Shown piece by piece: positions 48,381 to 58,646 of a stretch of DNA of 64,000 bases; the stretch's first letter is position 1; each line of letters begins with the position of its first letter. Origin of the DNA: Stenocarpella maydis (taxonomy: Eukaryota > Ascomycota > Sordariomycetes > Diaporthales > Diaporthaceae); the NCBI GenBank assembly GCA_002270565.1, contig NQMI01000069.1:124001-188000 (forward strand), in the 5' to 3' direction. A program made the position numbers and the translations under genes. The notes beneath the pieces are model-generated. The model saw only the letters and a list, made by a program, of their open reading frames with translations. It was not told the origin of the DNA and did no database searches.

Positions 48381-48500
48381 GGAAGGGGCCCCTCCCTCTA
48401 GGCCCGTAGAGGGCCTTTACGTAAGCCCTTCTTTTAGGCACGCGGAGGTCTCTCCTCTGTGTATATGGAGGGCCCTTCTCTGGGCACGCGAAGGGCCCTA
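48381..48500 (+). repeat. GGGCCC-rich degenerate minisatellite block 1
   Basis: Repeated variants of a unit near GGGCCCTTCTTTTAGGCACGCGGA with several GGGCCC cores. The same unit type appears at 51721-51955. Confidence 0.65.
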
Positions 48501-49110
48501 TTGGGCGGCGTGGAGAGTGTTTGCTGGAGGAGCGAGCGGGGCGAGTGATGAGGGCGAACCCCCTCCACGTCTATTTAAGCCCTAGTACTTGAATATTGGA
48601 CTAATAGCTCCCAGTGCCCCAGCAGGGCCTTTCCATCTGGTATTGTATGATGTGTCGAAAACAGCCCTGGAGTCTACCAGGCCCAATGTAAACAAGCGCT
48701 TGCTATGCCGCTATCTAACCCATCATTATTCTGCACTGAATGCTCTTTCATCTCAAAGTACCAACTCTATATTTTGACGCATTATATACATAGCGTAGCG
48801 AGTTTCAATGTTGGGGCTACCAAGCTGGCTAGATTCTTCACCAACGACTAAACACTGGCATGGCCGCCTCAAGTAGCCTGCTCTAACTAGCTCTTATTCA
48901 CTTCCATACGGCCTTTATCACGGAAATAGTCGTAGATACCCAGGTAAATCTTTAAATTTGCTTTTATAAATATCTACGATACTTATCTGGTCAACCCAGC
49001 CACTTACTTCTTCGTAATTTTGGCCAGATACAAGCAGAGATTGGATTTGAGACATTGACCAATTATTCTTACAATTGCATCTAGGGACAGGTGCAGGTGT
49101 AAATGACTTG

Positions 49111-49642
49111 TTATTTTTTGAGAAATGGCATATGGTCTCCAACGATAGTGGGACAGGTAAATATCATCAGATAAGAATCATAGCCCTTCACACGAGACAC
49201 GTAAACGCGAAACAAAATGGTGTCCCTAGGCCCCTTTATCCTGATCGCAAGAATTTCAGTAGTTATCCTCCTACGCTGGGCATGGCCCCACTTCGCCCCC
49301 ATATCAAAGCACTCGAGCTCCTCAGACTGGTGACCCGCCGCAAGAAGGGCATGTAGCTCCTCCCCGTGCGTGCCGTAGCGGGTGAGGCCCGGTATCAGGC
49401 CGAGGGACTTCGTCCCAGCTCCACAGATCCTCCAGCAGGACCCGAATGCTTTTGCCCCGGGAGTGCGACACCATGAGTACCTGAGGGTCGAGCCGCGCAG
49501 GGCCGGGCGCCCCTTGCAGGGCCGGGAGGTCCCTGGCGCCTACGAGGCAATATTTGGGGCCGGGACGTGGTGGGAGTGCTCCCCGCCCGCGCTCTGGAGA
49601 GCGGAGGGAGGAGAATCCGCGTGCCGCAGTGGGTGTGGAAAT
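49111..49642 (-). pseudogene. Frame-broken coding relic, family unknown
   Basis: A GC-rich island of coding-like sequence in otherwise AT-balanced DNA. In one frame (49642-49325) the peptide includes PKYCLVGARDLPAL, LDPQVLMVSHSRGKSIR and VLLEDLWSW. Near 49420 the sense appears to pass to another frame (49539-49111) with KSLGLIPGLTRYGTHGEEL, HALLAAGHQSEELECFDMG and AKWG, which runs to a TAA. A single frameshift between the two would give one continuous domain-like sequence. No start or intron consensus explains it. Caution: a third frame is also open here because the DNA is GC-rich. Confidence 0.35.
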
Positions 49643-49940
49643 TCAGGGTGACGTCCAGAAGCCGCCAGCCATATTTGGCCTGAATCAGGAGCGGTGAGAG
49701 AGGCCTAATGGCCACCTCGAGACACAGCAATGAAGGGAGGTGTCGATCAGGCTAAGAAGACTCATTCAAGCTCGTAGACTTGGCATGGTGGTATATCGCT
49801 TGCTCACTTGATAATTCGACGAGCAAGTACTTTCATGCGGATATTTGATTGCCTGCAAATCTACTTAGTTGAGAACGCAAGTCCATGAGGCGTCGGCTGG
49901 CACGTCAACGCCGCGGAGGCTTCTTGCTATATCGCAGCAT

Positions 49941-51146
49941 CTAAGACCCATACGTCTTCTGGAGCCACTGAGTGACATTCTCCCCGAATTCCTGGGGGAA
50001 TTCTAGCATCCCCCAGTGACCACCTCTCAGGGTGACGTTCGTGAGTTGCGGGAGCGCGCCCGCCCGGACAGAGGGCAGTATGAGCTCCTTCCTGCACACA
50101 ACATCTTCATCATACCCAAGGAAGAGCGATGGGACATTGACAACCTGGTTGTCCAGGTCTTGCTCGTCGTCCTGATGGCCAAAAACCATGCTCTTGTACC
50201 CTGTGCAGAGCCCACATTAGCGTTTTACCCAGAGCACGCTCTTCAAGTCCATCCGACCTGGCTGGCAAATTGTATTGCCGGGTCCTGGAAGGGAAGGGAA
50301 GTAGCTCACAGCACAGCGGGGCCTCGAAACCGTCCCGCTTGAACCGCTCGATGAATGCCTTCTTGGCCTCCTGGGTGGCATAGGGCCTCCGCTTGATGTC
50401 GAATCCCTCTCCCCTGTTCTCCAACGCCTTGCGCATTCCATCTTGAGTACAGAATGTCGCATTCCATACCTCGGGGCAGTGCGCAATGTCAAAGAGGATG
50501 TCCGAGTTGGCGTTCAGCACCTTCGCCCCCTACACATGTAGTAATCACCGGTCAGAAAATACCCTGGTACCAGACTGATGGTGCTGTTGGGGTAGCATAG
50601 CAAAAGAGTAGGGGGTGCCTTGTTGAAACATACGTCATCTGCAGTGAATAGCTTCCAGTACCAGAACAAGCCGTGGCCAAAAACCTGCTGGGTTTGCGCC
50701 AGCAGCGCATCGAGGTCAAAGGGACCCGAGTCTTTACTTGCGCCGCCCCAAGCCACGTTGACCATGACGAGGCCCGAGACCCGATCCGGGTGGAGGTTGA
50801 AGAGCATCTGGGCCGCGCGGGAACCCCAGTCGTGGCCTAGGGAGACGACCTTGTCGACCTTCTCGGCATCGATGATCTCGCACACGTCCGCGGTCATGCC
50901 ACCAAACTTGTACGCGGCCGGGTCGGTCGGCTTGGACGTCCCGCCGTATCCCAGCAGGTCTGGCGCGATGACGCCGTACCCGGCGGGCTTCAGGTGCTTG
51001 ACGATGAGGTCCTCCCACTGCGCGGCTTCGTCTGGGAACCCGTGGTGTAGGACAAGAGTTGGCTTCCCGGCCGCTGCTGGGGAGACATAGTATGTGTACT
51101 CAAAGCCACGCTTGGTGGTGATGTTCTTCTTTGTGAGGGTGTCCAT
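49941..51146 (-). CDS. Soluble epoxide hydrolase (alpha/beta hydrolase)
   Basis: Opens epoxides to vicinal diols by a covalent ester intermediate; a cytosolic enzyme of xenobiotic, lipid or secondary-metabolite handling. Three exons, 51146-50634, 50529-50310 and 50200-49941, give 330 residues, the usual length for the family. The HGFPD oxyanion-hole motif is at 35-39. The nucleophilic aspartate is D106 in SLGHDWGSR, the epoxide-hydrolase form of the nucleophile elbow. The acid is probably in LGYDED, and the catalytic histidine is H306 in GGHWGMLE. The cap domain holds FGHGLFWYWKLF. The introns are 104 and 109 nt with standard ends, and the joins give ADDGAKVLN and APLCWYKSM. It stands alone, without neighbouring biosynthetic genes. 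Confidence 0.92.
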
Positions 51147-51622
51147 GCTGGGCGGGGTTCCTAGTGCGAGATGGCAGGTGCTTGGATCAATGGAAGCTGA
51201 CAGTGATGAGCGGGGAGACCTCGGTGATTTTGTACCCAGGCTGACTTGGTTTTCTCAGTTGGCATAATGTGCATGTGGTTATCTCACCTCAGCTTTTGTG
51301 GGGTCCCTGCACACAGTATCACGGCAGCCTAGCCCCTACTGTGGCACTAATCCAAACTTGCAAAGGAAGCTCCTAAAAGTGTTGATTAAGAAGGAGACAC
51401 TATTTTAAGAGTTGAAAGAGGCACACCGTGGCAATACCAGTGGGCGACTGCCAGCCAGTAGGGCAACTGTAGTATACTAACTATAGTATATGACTACAGC
51501 AGTATGACAACAAAGCGCCAGCTTCGTCAGCACCGACTAGTATATAGACCCCAACTGGTGTGCGGGCTATGCCTATAACACTACCACTTCCTCAATAGAG
51601 TCAGTTAATGTCCGCCTACCCA

Positions 51623-51664
51623 GTACAAGAAATTTAGCGTGCAGCATACTATAATTTCTTGTAC
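51623..51664 (+). repeat. Perfect 12-bp inverted repeat (hairpin)
   Basis: GTACAAGAAATT at 51623-51634 and its exact reverse complement at 51653-51664, with an 18-nt spacer. Confidence 0.9.
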
Positions 51665-51720
51665 CTCCTCTCTAGAATACCCCGCCTCAAAGCTCTCAGA
51701 GCCCCTTGACTCGTCTCAGA

Positions 51721-51955
51721 GCCCCTCTAGGAAGGGCCCTCCACACGCCCAGAAGAAGGAACCTCCACATGCCCAGAGGAAGGGCCCTTAATACGCCTAG
51801 AGGAAGGGCTCTTCCTCTAAGTATATAGAGGGCTTTTTTTTTTTTTAAGTATATAGAGGGCCCTTCTTTTAGGTGTGTTAAGGGCCCTTTCTCTATGCGT
51901 GTGGAGGACTCTTCCTCTGGGCGTGTGGATGTGGAGGGCCCTTCCTCTGGGTGTG
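51721..51955 (+). repeat. GGGCCC-rich minisatellite array with inverted halves
   Basis: Units close to GGGCCCTTCCTCTGGGCGTGTGGA run in reverse orientation from 51721 to about 51806 and forward from about 51809 to 51955. The turn has the near-palindrome AGAGGAAGGGCTCTTCCTCT (51799-51818) and a T13 run follows at 51834-51846. The unit is related to the block at 48381-48500. Confidence 0.8.
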
Positions 51956-52725
51956 CCGAAAGCCCACTGGGTGGGCTGAAAGCTCTCGAAATCGAGAATC
52001 TAAAGGGTTAGGGTTGGGAATTTAGAGGGTTGGGGTAGCGGGGTAGCTCTTTTCCTCTTTAAGAGGTAAGCTGCACGTTTAATGTTTGTACTGAGTGAGC
52101 GAACAGGGTCGAGCTGGGTAGGCTGTCCTGACATTAAAGGTGTGTCTGGGACTTTTCCGGAGGCCCAGGTATCAGCCAAAAAAAAAAAAAAACCAAAAAA
52201 AAACCGAACAGTGCACGTCCAAAAGAGCCGGGTTTACCTTGGCACAACTTCTCACATGTGTTCCAGTACATCTACCTCTCAGGCCTGCACTTTTGATGCT
52301 GTATTTATTCTCTCTCCGCCGAAACAAGCCAGCTGTACCTTGAGGACTGTTGGTGTTGCTGAGAAAATAGATAAATACATTTTGAAAGGGGGTCCTGAGC
52401 TTCTGGGCCGTCGAGGCTTGGACGTATGCTTATACCCATATCAGTGACAGATTTGACAGCAAGTAAAGAACAAAGCAAATGGCATGAGCGTGGAGGCTCT
52501 GCCGGAAGTGACCAGGAGATAGTGCACTCCTCTTCCTAGTGTCCGCGGGGTTGCACCTTGGCATCCGATTTCGATTACCTGAGCTCCTGACTACCTAGGT
52601 ACTGAGGGAACGATTTAACCCAGGCTCGTTCCTGTTTTCTGGTATGGAGTTAGCTTTACATCATCGCAGAGCTTGCGCAAATACAGTTTCGTAAAAAAAA
52701 AAAAAAAAAAGACAAAGTAGCTTGA

Positions 52726-54060
52726 TTACTCTTGGACAACTCCAAGTACAGAACTGCTCGTCTTGCGCAGCTTCGCCCTCTCCTTGGGCGGCTCAACGTG
52801 AGCAGACTTGTCCAGCTGTGGTACAGATTGCGTAGCCTTGCCAAAAAGCTTCCCCAGCTTGCTGCTGGATCCCGCGTCTGTATCAGGCGCACCAGGCGTC
52901 CCCCAACCAGCTCTGTCCGCGGTATCAGCAGGAGCTTGTGTAGATCCTGGCTGGAGGCGTTCCTGCTGGCCCTCGACCTGGCACCCATCCTCGGACCGGT
53001 AAGGCTGATAGAGACGGCGCTGCTCTATCTCGAACCTACCGGCGTCAATCGCTGCCTGATTCTTGTCTCGTGCGCGCTGGTTACTTCCGAAGCGGCGGTC
53101 TACAGAGTCATTGATAGTCCCTCGGAGTGTCTCGCCGACCCCCTTGACGGTGGTTAGCATGATAAGATCCCAGCTGTATTGCAGGACGTGATGTACAGGG
53201 TGTTTGAAAGATATACTTACATGGATACCCACTGCTGCTGTTTTAAGGCTCTCTAAGGTGGAGCGAGGCTCTTTTGGTATTTCTCCGAAGTAATTTTCAG
53301 GCGGGGAATCATTCCGCCCTGGATATGAAAAGTTCTGGGGGCCGCCATGCCTATTCGTGCTGCGCTCCGGCACTGGGGGCGTTGCGCTCGAATCGTACAC
53401 GCCAGGCGCAGACGGTGATGTCAAGGGCTCACGAGGAGGGATGACGCGGCGACCGGGCGTTTCTGTGCTCTTTCTGGGAGCTGGCTCTTGGGCCTCTTTT
53501 GGAGGTCGCGGAGGTATCGCTAGCGGAGCGGGTTGAAGCCCGGTTTGGTTGGAATCAGGGGCAACCGCGTGCTCAGTGCCCCGAGTGCTGGCCGCGGGTG
53601 ACTCGGCGGCACCAAACCGAGGTTCTTGGATGACTGTGGTCCCATTTGGCCCTGTGACTGTTGTGGTCGTGGTCGTGGTCGTGGTCGTAGTTGTCACAGT
53701 CTGGCCTGTGTTGGTGTTGGTGTGAGTTTCCCGCTTGATGGTGGGATTGTTTGCTGCTGTGTCTTGAACTTGGCTTCCTGGTCCATTTACTTTCATACCC
53801 TTCGTGGTGTTGCCATTGACGGAAACAGGATCAGACGTGTTCGAGGACGGGGTTGTTAAAGTTGCCGACGCATTTGAGCTACCCTCGGTCTTCAGAGAGC
53901 TCGTGGGCTCCGAACTACTTGCATCGGGAAGAGGGAGGGTGTCGGCATGGCTGGTGTCCTGTGGTGGGCTTGAGCCTGGCCCGTCTGTGGGGCTTTTACT
54001 CTTGTCCTTGGAGAATAATTTCCACTTGGATCGCTTGTCCATTGGTGCTGAGTTCAGCAT
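52726..54060 (-). CDS. Disordered fungal protein with conserved GETLRGT block
   Basis: Exons 54060-53221 and 53142-52726 flank an in-frame 78-nt intron (donor GTAAGT, acceptor CAAG), giving 418 residues. The join produces AVGIHGVGETLRGTINDS followed by VDRRFG, a short motif I recall in several ascomycete proteins of unknown function. The N-terminus MLNSAPMDKRSKWKLFSKD is basic; the rest is Ser/Pro/Thr-rich with a threonine run (VTTTTTT) and proline-rich segments. No helix or signal peptide. If the intron is retained the frame stays open. Function unknown. Confidence 0.62.
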   Translation of the reverse strand: MLNSAPMDKRSKWKLFSKDKSKSPTDGPGSSPPQDTSHADTLPLPDASSSEPTSSLKTEGSSNASATLTTPSSNTSDPVSVNGNTTKGMKVNGPGSQVQDTAANNPTIKRETHTNTNTGQTVTTTTTTTTTTTTVTGPNGTTVIQEPRFGAAESPAASTRGTEHAVAPDSNQTGLQPAPLAIPPRPPKEAQEPAPRKSTETPGRRVIPPREPLTSPSAPGVYDSSATPPVPERSTNRHGGPQNFSYPGRNDSPPENYFGEIPKEPRSTLESLKTAAVGIHVSISFKHPVHHVLQYSWDLIMLTTVKGVGETLRGTINDSVDRRFGSNQRARDKNQAAIDAGRFEIEQRRLYQPYRSEDGCQVEGQQERLQPGSTQAPADTADRAGWGTPGAPDTDAGSSSKLGKLFGKATQSVPQLDKSAHVEPPKERAKLRKTSSSVLGVVQE

Positions 54061-55143
54061 GACATTTGGGTGGTGGCAGCAATGACAATGAGTGAAGCAG
54101 CACTGTGGGACAATAAGGGTGATCTTGGTCCTCGCCTGAAGTACGTCCCGGTTTCACATCTTCCCAGCCCTGGAAGCCTTGCAAGGTGAGTGATTAGCAT
54201 CGGTGACCTCAGCCCGCAGTCGAGTTGGGGTGACGGTGTATGCCGTCATAGCACTAGCCACTGGCTATATGCACGGTGATGCAGAGGGTAACTTGTCATG
54301 TCGATCAGACGATGACGAAAACGGAAATATAGGGGCTGCCACTCACTGGTCCTTCACGGTCCAATACTGGTTTTAGATGGATCAAGGTCCCGCCAGGGGT
54401 GGTCGTTCTCTTGGACAGACGAGTAATTCTGAAGTACAGATGTGGTTTGAGGTAGCAAGCGACTATAAAACTAATATGTACAGCACCTTTCTGAGCATTG
54501 ATGTAAGGGACCAGGGTCACTCAACGTTAATAATCAACTAGTTAGTTAACTACTTTTTCAGTCGTGGTCCTCCGTGCCTAAGCAGGTATCTCTTTACCGT
54601 TAGAGAAATTACCCAGGTACACTGCATCGAGTATGTGCCCAAGAAGCTTCAGATAAAGATATCCCGTGTAATTAAATTGTCGCTACCCAATTCCGTTTTA
54701 ACATACCGAAGTCACAACGTGGCAGTCAAACATATATCCCCCCAGTGCCCAAGACGCCGCATTCAGTAGGTCCTCATCACGACGCCGGTTGGGCTACGTT
54801 ATGTTTCGTCTATACAATGAGCCAGCACCAATCGGACAAACGTTTTGAGACTATTTAAAGAACGCGCACGCCTTCTTGTCAGCATGTTTCGCACGTGCAT
54901 AAACGGCCCCTCCTACTTAGCGCGGGAAAATTCGTGTCGCATCGCTCATATATGGGGCCTACTTTGCTGCTGCCTGGCACAGCCCAGTTGAAGAGAAGAA
55001 AAGACCCCTTGATTTATCTTGCCGGACTGAACTTAAAGAGCCGGCCTTGACGCAATATCTCAGGTATCGTAAACACGTAAGCATTTCTTGCTCCCGCTCC
55101 ACGACTTACAGCCAGCTGCAGGCAAATTATCCCACCAACCAAG
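54061..55143. other. Divergent promoter region, 1.1 kb
   Basis: Separates the disordered protein gene (-) from the esterase-like gene (+). No open frame of interest. Confidence 0.6.
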
Positions 55144-56187
55144 ATGTCCTCCACAGACGAAAGCGAAGAGCTAGCACAAGGGCGAGAGGGCATGAGGGTC
55201 TTCGCCAAAGCAGGTATGGAGCAGCTGGGGCCCTGCCCACCGAACTTGGTAGAGACCACCATCGAGATCCCACTAAAGGATGGGACCAGGAGCCGTACTA
55301 TCATCACCCAGCCAGCAAAGCCCGCGCCCAACGGTCAAGGGTACCCTCTGATTGTCTTATTATACGGCGGGGGGTGGTCTGGAGGCACGCCCGAGATGAT
55401 GGTTGCTCCAGCCCGCGGCTTCGCCGCCCTGCTCGGCGCAATCGTTGCCTGCCCGACCTACGAGGTCGCGCCGGAGCACCCGTTCCCGGCGCCGATGCAC
55501 AGCGCTTGGGAGGCGGTCGCGTGGCCGTCGGACCCCGAGAACCTCAAGGGCGGCATACTGGGCATGGGCTTGCGACTTGACCCAGGACTAGGATTCATCG
55601 TTGGAGGGGCCAGCGCAGGCGCGCACATCGCTACCGTCATCGGAGGCATCTCGGCCGTGGCTGCTGCCGACAGTTCCAGCGAGCTCGTCCGCGACCTCAC
55701 CCCTCTCCGGCACCGGCTGACAGGCGTGTTCGCGTCGGTACCTGCCCTGCTGGCCGAGGCCGTGGCCCTCCCGGCCGAGTACTCAGCGCTGTGGACGTCG
55801 CGGGCTGACAACGCGGACGCGTTGGTCATGACTACGGAGCAAATCCACCAGTGCGAGAGGAGACTCGCCCCTGACTTCAGCTCGCCTTGGTTTTCGCCGC
55901 TGAACCTGGACTTGAGCAGGATCAAGGGATATCATCCCCCCAGAGTGTACCTACAGGCTGGCGAACTGGACTGTCTTCGGGACGACGCGGTTGTCTATGG
56001 CAAAATCATGGGTGACAACGGGGTTGCGGAAACACGAGTCGAGGTTCTGAAGGATCTCGGCCATATTGGATGGTGCACGTTTCCGATGCCAGATGCCCAC
56101 ACTGACAATATCAAGACGGTATCGCTTGAAGGCATGGCATGGCTACTACAGACGGATTGGGACAAGAGCCAGAAACTGCCGTACTAG
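55144..56187 (+). CDS. HSL-family alpha/beta hydrolase (esterase-like)
   Basis: Single exon, 347 residues. The nucleophile elbow is GGASAGAH with S157; the acid is probably the aspartate of AGELDC and the histidine that of LGHIGWC, all in the expected order for hormone-sensitive-lipase-type esterases, which hydrolyse short esters. The oxyanion motif HGGGW appears as YGGGW at Y74, so the first histidine is replaced by tyrosine. Other HSL features, such as the YEVAPEHPFPAP block, are intact, so an active enzyme is likely. No signal peptide; probably cytosolic. Its neighbours do not indicate a pathway. Confidence 0.88.
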   Translation: MSSTDESEELAQGREGMRVFAKAGMEQLGPCPPNLVETTIEIPLKDGTRSRTIITQPAKPAPNGQGYPLIVLLYGGGWSGGTPEMMVAPARGFAALLGAIVACPTYEVAPEHPFPAPMHSAWEAVAWPSDPENLKGGILGMGLRLDPGLGFIVGGASAGAHIATVIGGISAVAAADSSSELVRDLTPLRHRLTGVFASVPALLAEAVALPAEYSALWTSRADNADALVMTTEQIHQCERRLAPDFSSPWFSPLNLDLSRIKGYHPPRVYLQAGELDCLRDDAVVYGKIMGDNGVAETRVEVLKDLGHIGWCTFPMPDAHTDNIKTVSLEGMAWLLQTDWDKSQKLPY

Positions 56188-56692
56188 GTGCAGACACTTC
56201 ATAAAGCTGTAACCAGGTGGAGCTTTAAAGTTTAGGCCTCTATTAGACGACAACAAAGAATGTCTAGGCTTACTTGCAGGAACAGAAATCACGACTAAAT
56301 GGCTCTTTCTTCGCAAACAAGAAGTATTCTGCACTGGCAGGATTCTCCGTATATCAGCCAATTGCACTCCGACCTTCATCGAAAGTAATGTGAGGCAGCG
56401 TTGCTCACAGTCCACTCAATGTGTGACTTGTGGGAGTAGCCGCTGTTAGGGGGGTGGCATTTTACTTAATGGCTAATTGATGACAGCGGGGATCCCTCCC
56501 ATGCCTAGCTGGTGAGCTAAAAATAAAGGGCTGCAGCTGACAGTCGCTACCTACCAGCGGTCACTAGATAATCCTGACTCCGTATCCTGGCTACATCGCA
56601 TTTTTCAGCCATAGTACAGGAAAAACTCGGACCGGGAAAGCTCCCGGGACCTAGATCGCGAGCATCAAGACATCGCAACAGATTCTCATCGG
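56188..56692. other. Intergenic, esterase-like to HET gene
   Basis: 505 bp, moderately AT-rich. It is the promoter of the HET-domain gene and the 3' end of the esterase-like gene. Nothing else seen. Confidence 0.6.
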
Positions 56693-58609
56693 ATGGCCAC
56701 GACATGTATGTCCTTTACAGAGCGGGGAGGGCGCTCCCTAGTCACATCGATCCCTCTGCGACCTACGCTTCGCCCCTGTTGTCTCGAGACAGCACTGTCG
56801 ATTGAGCCGCCCAGGAGATGGGTTGCTGGCCGCCGCTGGGTGCACAAGCTCTATCGATATAAACCAATCAAACGAACCCGGGATGTACGGCTCCTGGAGC
56901 TCAAATCGGCAGACAACTTCCAGGACCCACTCCATGTTTCCCTCAGACATGTCTCGCTCGGGAACCATGACAGATACCAATTTGAGGCAGTATCCTATGT
57001 CTGGGGAGAACCACGGGCCGATCAAGAGGTCCTCTGCGATGGTGAGACTATCCGAGTGACTCCAAACTGCGAGACACTGCTGCGGCACCTGCGGCTAAAG
57101 AACCAGGCGAGGCATTTGTGGGTTGATGCCCTCTGCATCAATCAGTCTTCGACAGCAGATAAAAATCATCAGGTGCCTCTCATGGGAGATATATTTGAGT
57201 CGGCAGAGCGAGTAATCATCTGGCTCGGGCCGGAGAGAACCAATGTGGCCAAATTCTTCCGCAGAGTGAAGCTCTTCAACCCCTTCATATCGCCGCAGCT
57301 CTACGTCATGAGGCGCTTCGGGCCCTGGGCCGGACACGAGTTCCGGAGGCTGAACTTTGTCTCCCGCATTGCCAACTGGGCTTGGATACATAGTGAGTGT
57401 ATCCACTTCAGATGCCCTACCTACAACACGAGCCCAGAGGCCCACTCACTGACGAAAACAGCCGTGCGCAGCGCGGAAGACTCCCGGATCCTCGGGGAGA
57501 TTGGTGAATCCAGCTGGTTCACCCGCGTCTGGACGCTCCAGGAGCAACTACTATCCTCCAGGGCCGTCATCGTCATAGGGAGCCGCGAATGTCCCTGGGA
57601 AGCCTTTGCAAATGTCTGGGCCTGGAACATGAAGTCAATCAAGTCACTGGGCGTGGAGGAGTCACCCGTAACGCTACGCCTGCTCACCTGGCTCGCCTTC
57701 CAGAGCACAACGCTGTCGCCCGTCAAAGGTCGCGGCCGAAAGATGCTGAATGCTCAGTTTGACATATATTCGGGGTTGCTTGAGTGCGCCAGGACCCACG
57801 GCGCGAGCGACCCACGGGATAAAGTCTACGCGTTTCTGCCGCTGATGCAGAGGATCGAGCCAAATACAGATCCCATGCCTGTCCGGTATGACATGTCGTA
57901 CCCGGAAGTGTACGAGCAATTTGCCAAGTACTCCATCCGGCTCTCGGGAACACTGAGGTATCTTGAAACTCTTCCACCACTACAATACAAGAGTAGTCTG
58001 CCTTCTTGGGTCGCGGACCTACAGGTGCCGGCAAAATACCCCATGAGGAGGTGGGCCCATAGCCAACTCGATGCCCGAGCCGCGGGGGACAGCAAGGTCG
58101 ATCTTCACCTGCTCGCCCATTCGGGGCGAGGAGAGCTCTTGTTGAGGGGATCGAACTTTTCGACCATCAAGAGAGTCTCAGTCATGGCCCCACTTGAGAG
58201 CCAGACGTCACCAGACTTTGCGGAAGAAATCGCCACATGGTTCTGGGGCTGGCGGGACATGATCAGAGAAGCAGTGCTGAACGGCGAGCTTATATGCCCG
58301 TATTCCTCATTCGCAGAGGGGTTCCACGAGTTTTTTGACGGTGTGATGAGGTTTAATCCGTACCTCGGCGGGTGCACACTATTTGTGACCGATTCAGGCC
58401 ACCTTGGTGTGTCACAGTTCAGTGCTCGCGAGAAAGACGAGGTTGTGCTGCTGGCAGGATGTGCTCTTCCAACAGTTCTGAGACCGTCAGCCTCCGGGCG
58501 ACACCACTTCTTCGCCGTGGCATATGTTGCAGGAATAAGCCACGGAGAGGCTTGGAATCCACGAGATAGCAGGTCTCATGACCATTTGAGAAGCTTCTCC
58601 CTGGTATAG
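56693..58609 (+). CDS. HET-domain (heterokaryon incompatibility) protein
   Basis: Member of the HET family, which in fungi mediates self/non-self recognition and programmed cell death after fusion; most members are of unknown specificity. The HET domain begins near residue 97 with FEAVSYVWGEP and continues with LWVDALCINQS and VIIWLGPE, the three hallmark blocks, then SSWFTRVWTLQE and SDPRDKVYAFLPL. A likely intron at 57393-57461 (GTGAGT to AACAG) is in frame and joins IH to TVRSAED, giving about 615 residues. The chosen ATG precedes the YRYKPI and RLLEL strand that normally opens such proteins. Its location in a repeat-rich region is typical. Confidence 0.9.
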   Translation: MATTCMSFTERGGRSLVTSIPLRPTLRPCCLETALSIEPPRRWVAGRRWVHKLYRYKPIKRTRDVRLLELKSADNFQDPLHVSLRHVSLGNHDRYQFEAVSYVWGEPRADQEVLCDGETIRVTPNCETLLRHLRLKNQARHLWVDALCINQSSTADKNHQVPLMGDIFESAERVIIWLGPERTNVAKFFRRVKLFNPFISPQLYVMRRFGPWAGHEFRRLNFVSRIANWAWIHSECIHFRCPTYNTSPEAHSLTKTAVRSAEDSRILGEIGESSWFTRVWTLQEQLLSSRAVIVIGSRECPWEAFANVWAWNMKSIKSLGVEESPVTLRLLTWLAFQSTTLSPVKGRGRKMLNAQFDIYSGLLECARTHGASDPRDKVYAFLPLMQRIEPNTDPMPVRYDMSYPEVYEQFAKYSIRLSGTLRYLETLPPLQYKSSLPSWVADLQVPAKYPMRRWAHSQLDARAAGDSKVDLHLLAHSGRGELLLRGSNFSTIKRVSVMAPLESQTSPDFAEEIATWFWGWRDMIREAVLNGELICPYSSFAEGFHEFFDGVMRFNPYLGGCTLFVTDSGHLGVSQFSAREKDEVVLLAGCALPTVLRPSASGRHHFFAVAYVAGISHGEAWNPRDSRSHDHLRSFSLV

Positions 58610-58646
58610 ACGCGCAGGGTGAGGCACAAGCTAAACCTGATACATA

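Larger units (their letters stand above)
47251..49110. other. Intergenic with A-rich tract and GGGCCC repeats
   Basis: Contains an A-rich tract at 47714-47756, then AT-balanced DNA without coding signal, then a GGGCCC-containing minisatellite block at 48381-48500. Frames open at 48.6 kb have no start context. No gene supported. Confidence 0.6.
51147..52725. other. Intergenic with hairpin and GGGCCC inverted-repeat array
   Basis: Holds a 12-bp perfect inverted repeat at 51623-51664, the GGGCCC array at 51721-51955, a TTAGGG-like word at 52008, an A-rich tract at 52178-52203 and the palindrome TACCTAGGTA at 52592-52601. No gene supported. Confidence 0.6.

Noticed and set aside
48589..48777. 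62-codon frame after the GGGCCC block
   Set aside because: Begins with a non-ATG codon and shows no signal or domain.
52004..52016. GGGTTAGGG, telomere-like word; a similar one at 60090
   Set aside because: Only about 1.5 repeats in each place. No array, so not a telomere or interstitial tract.
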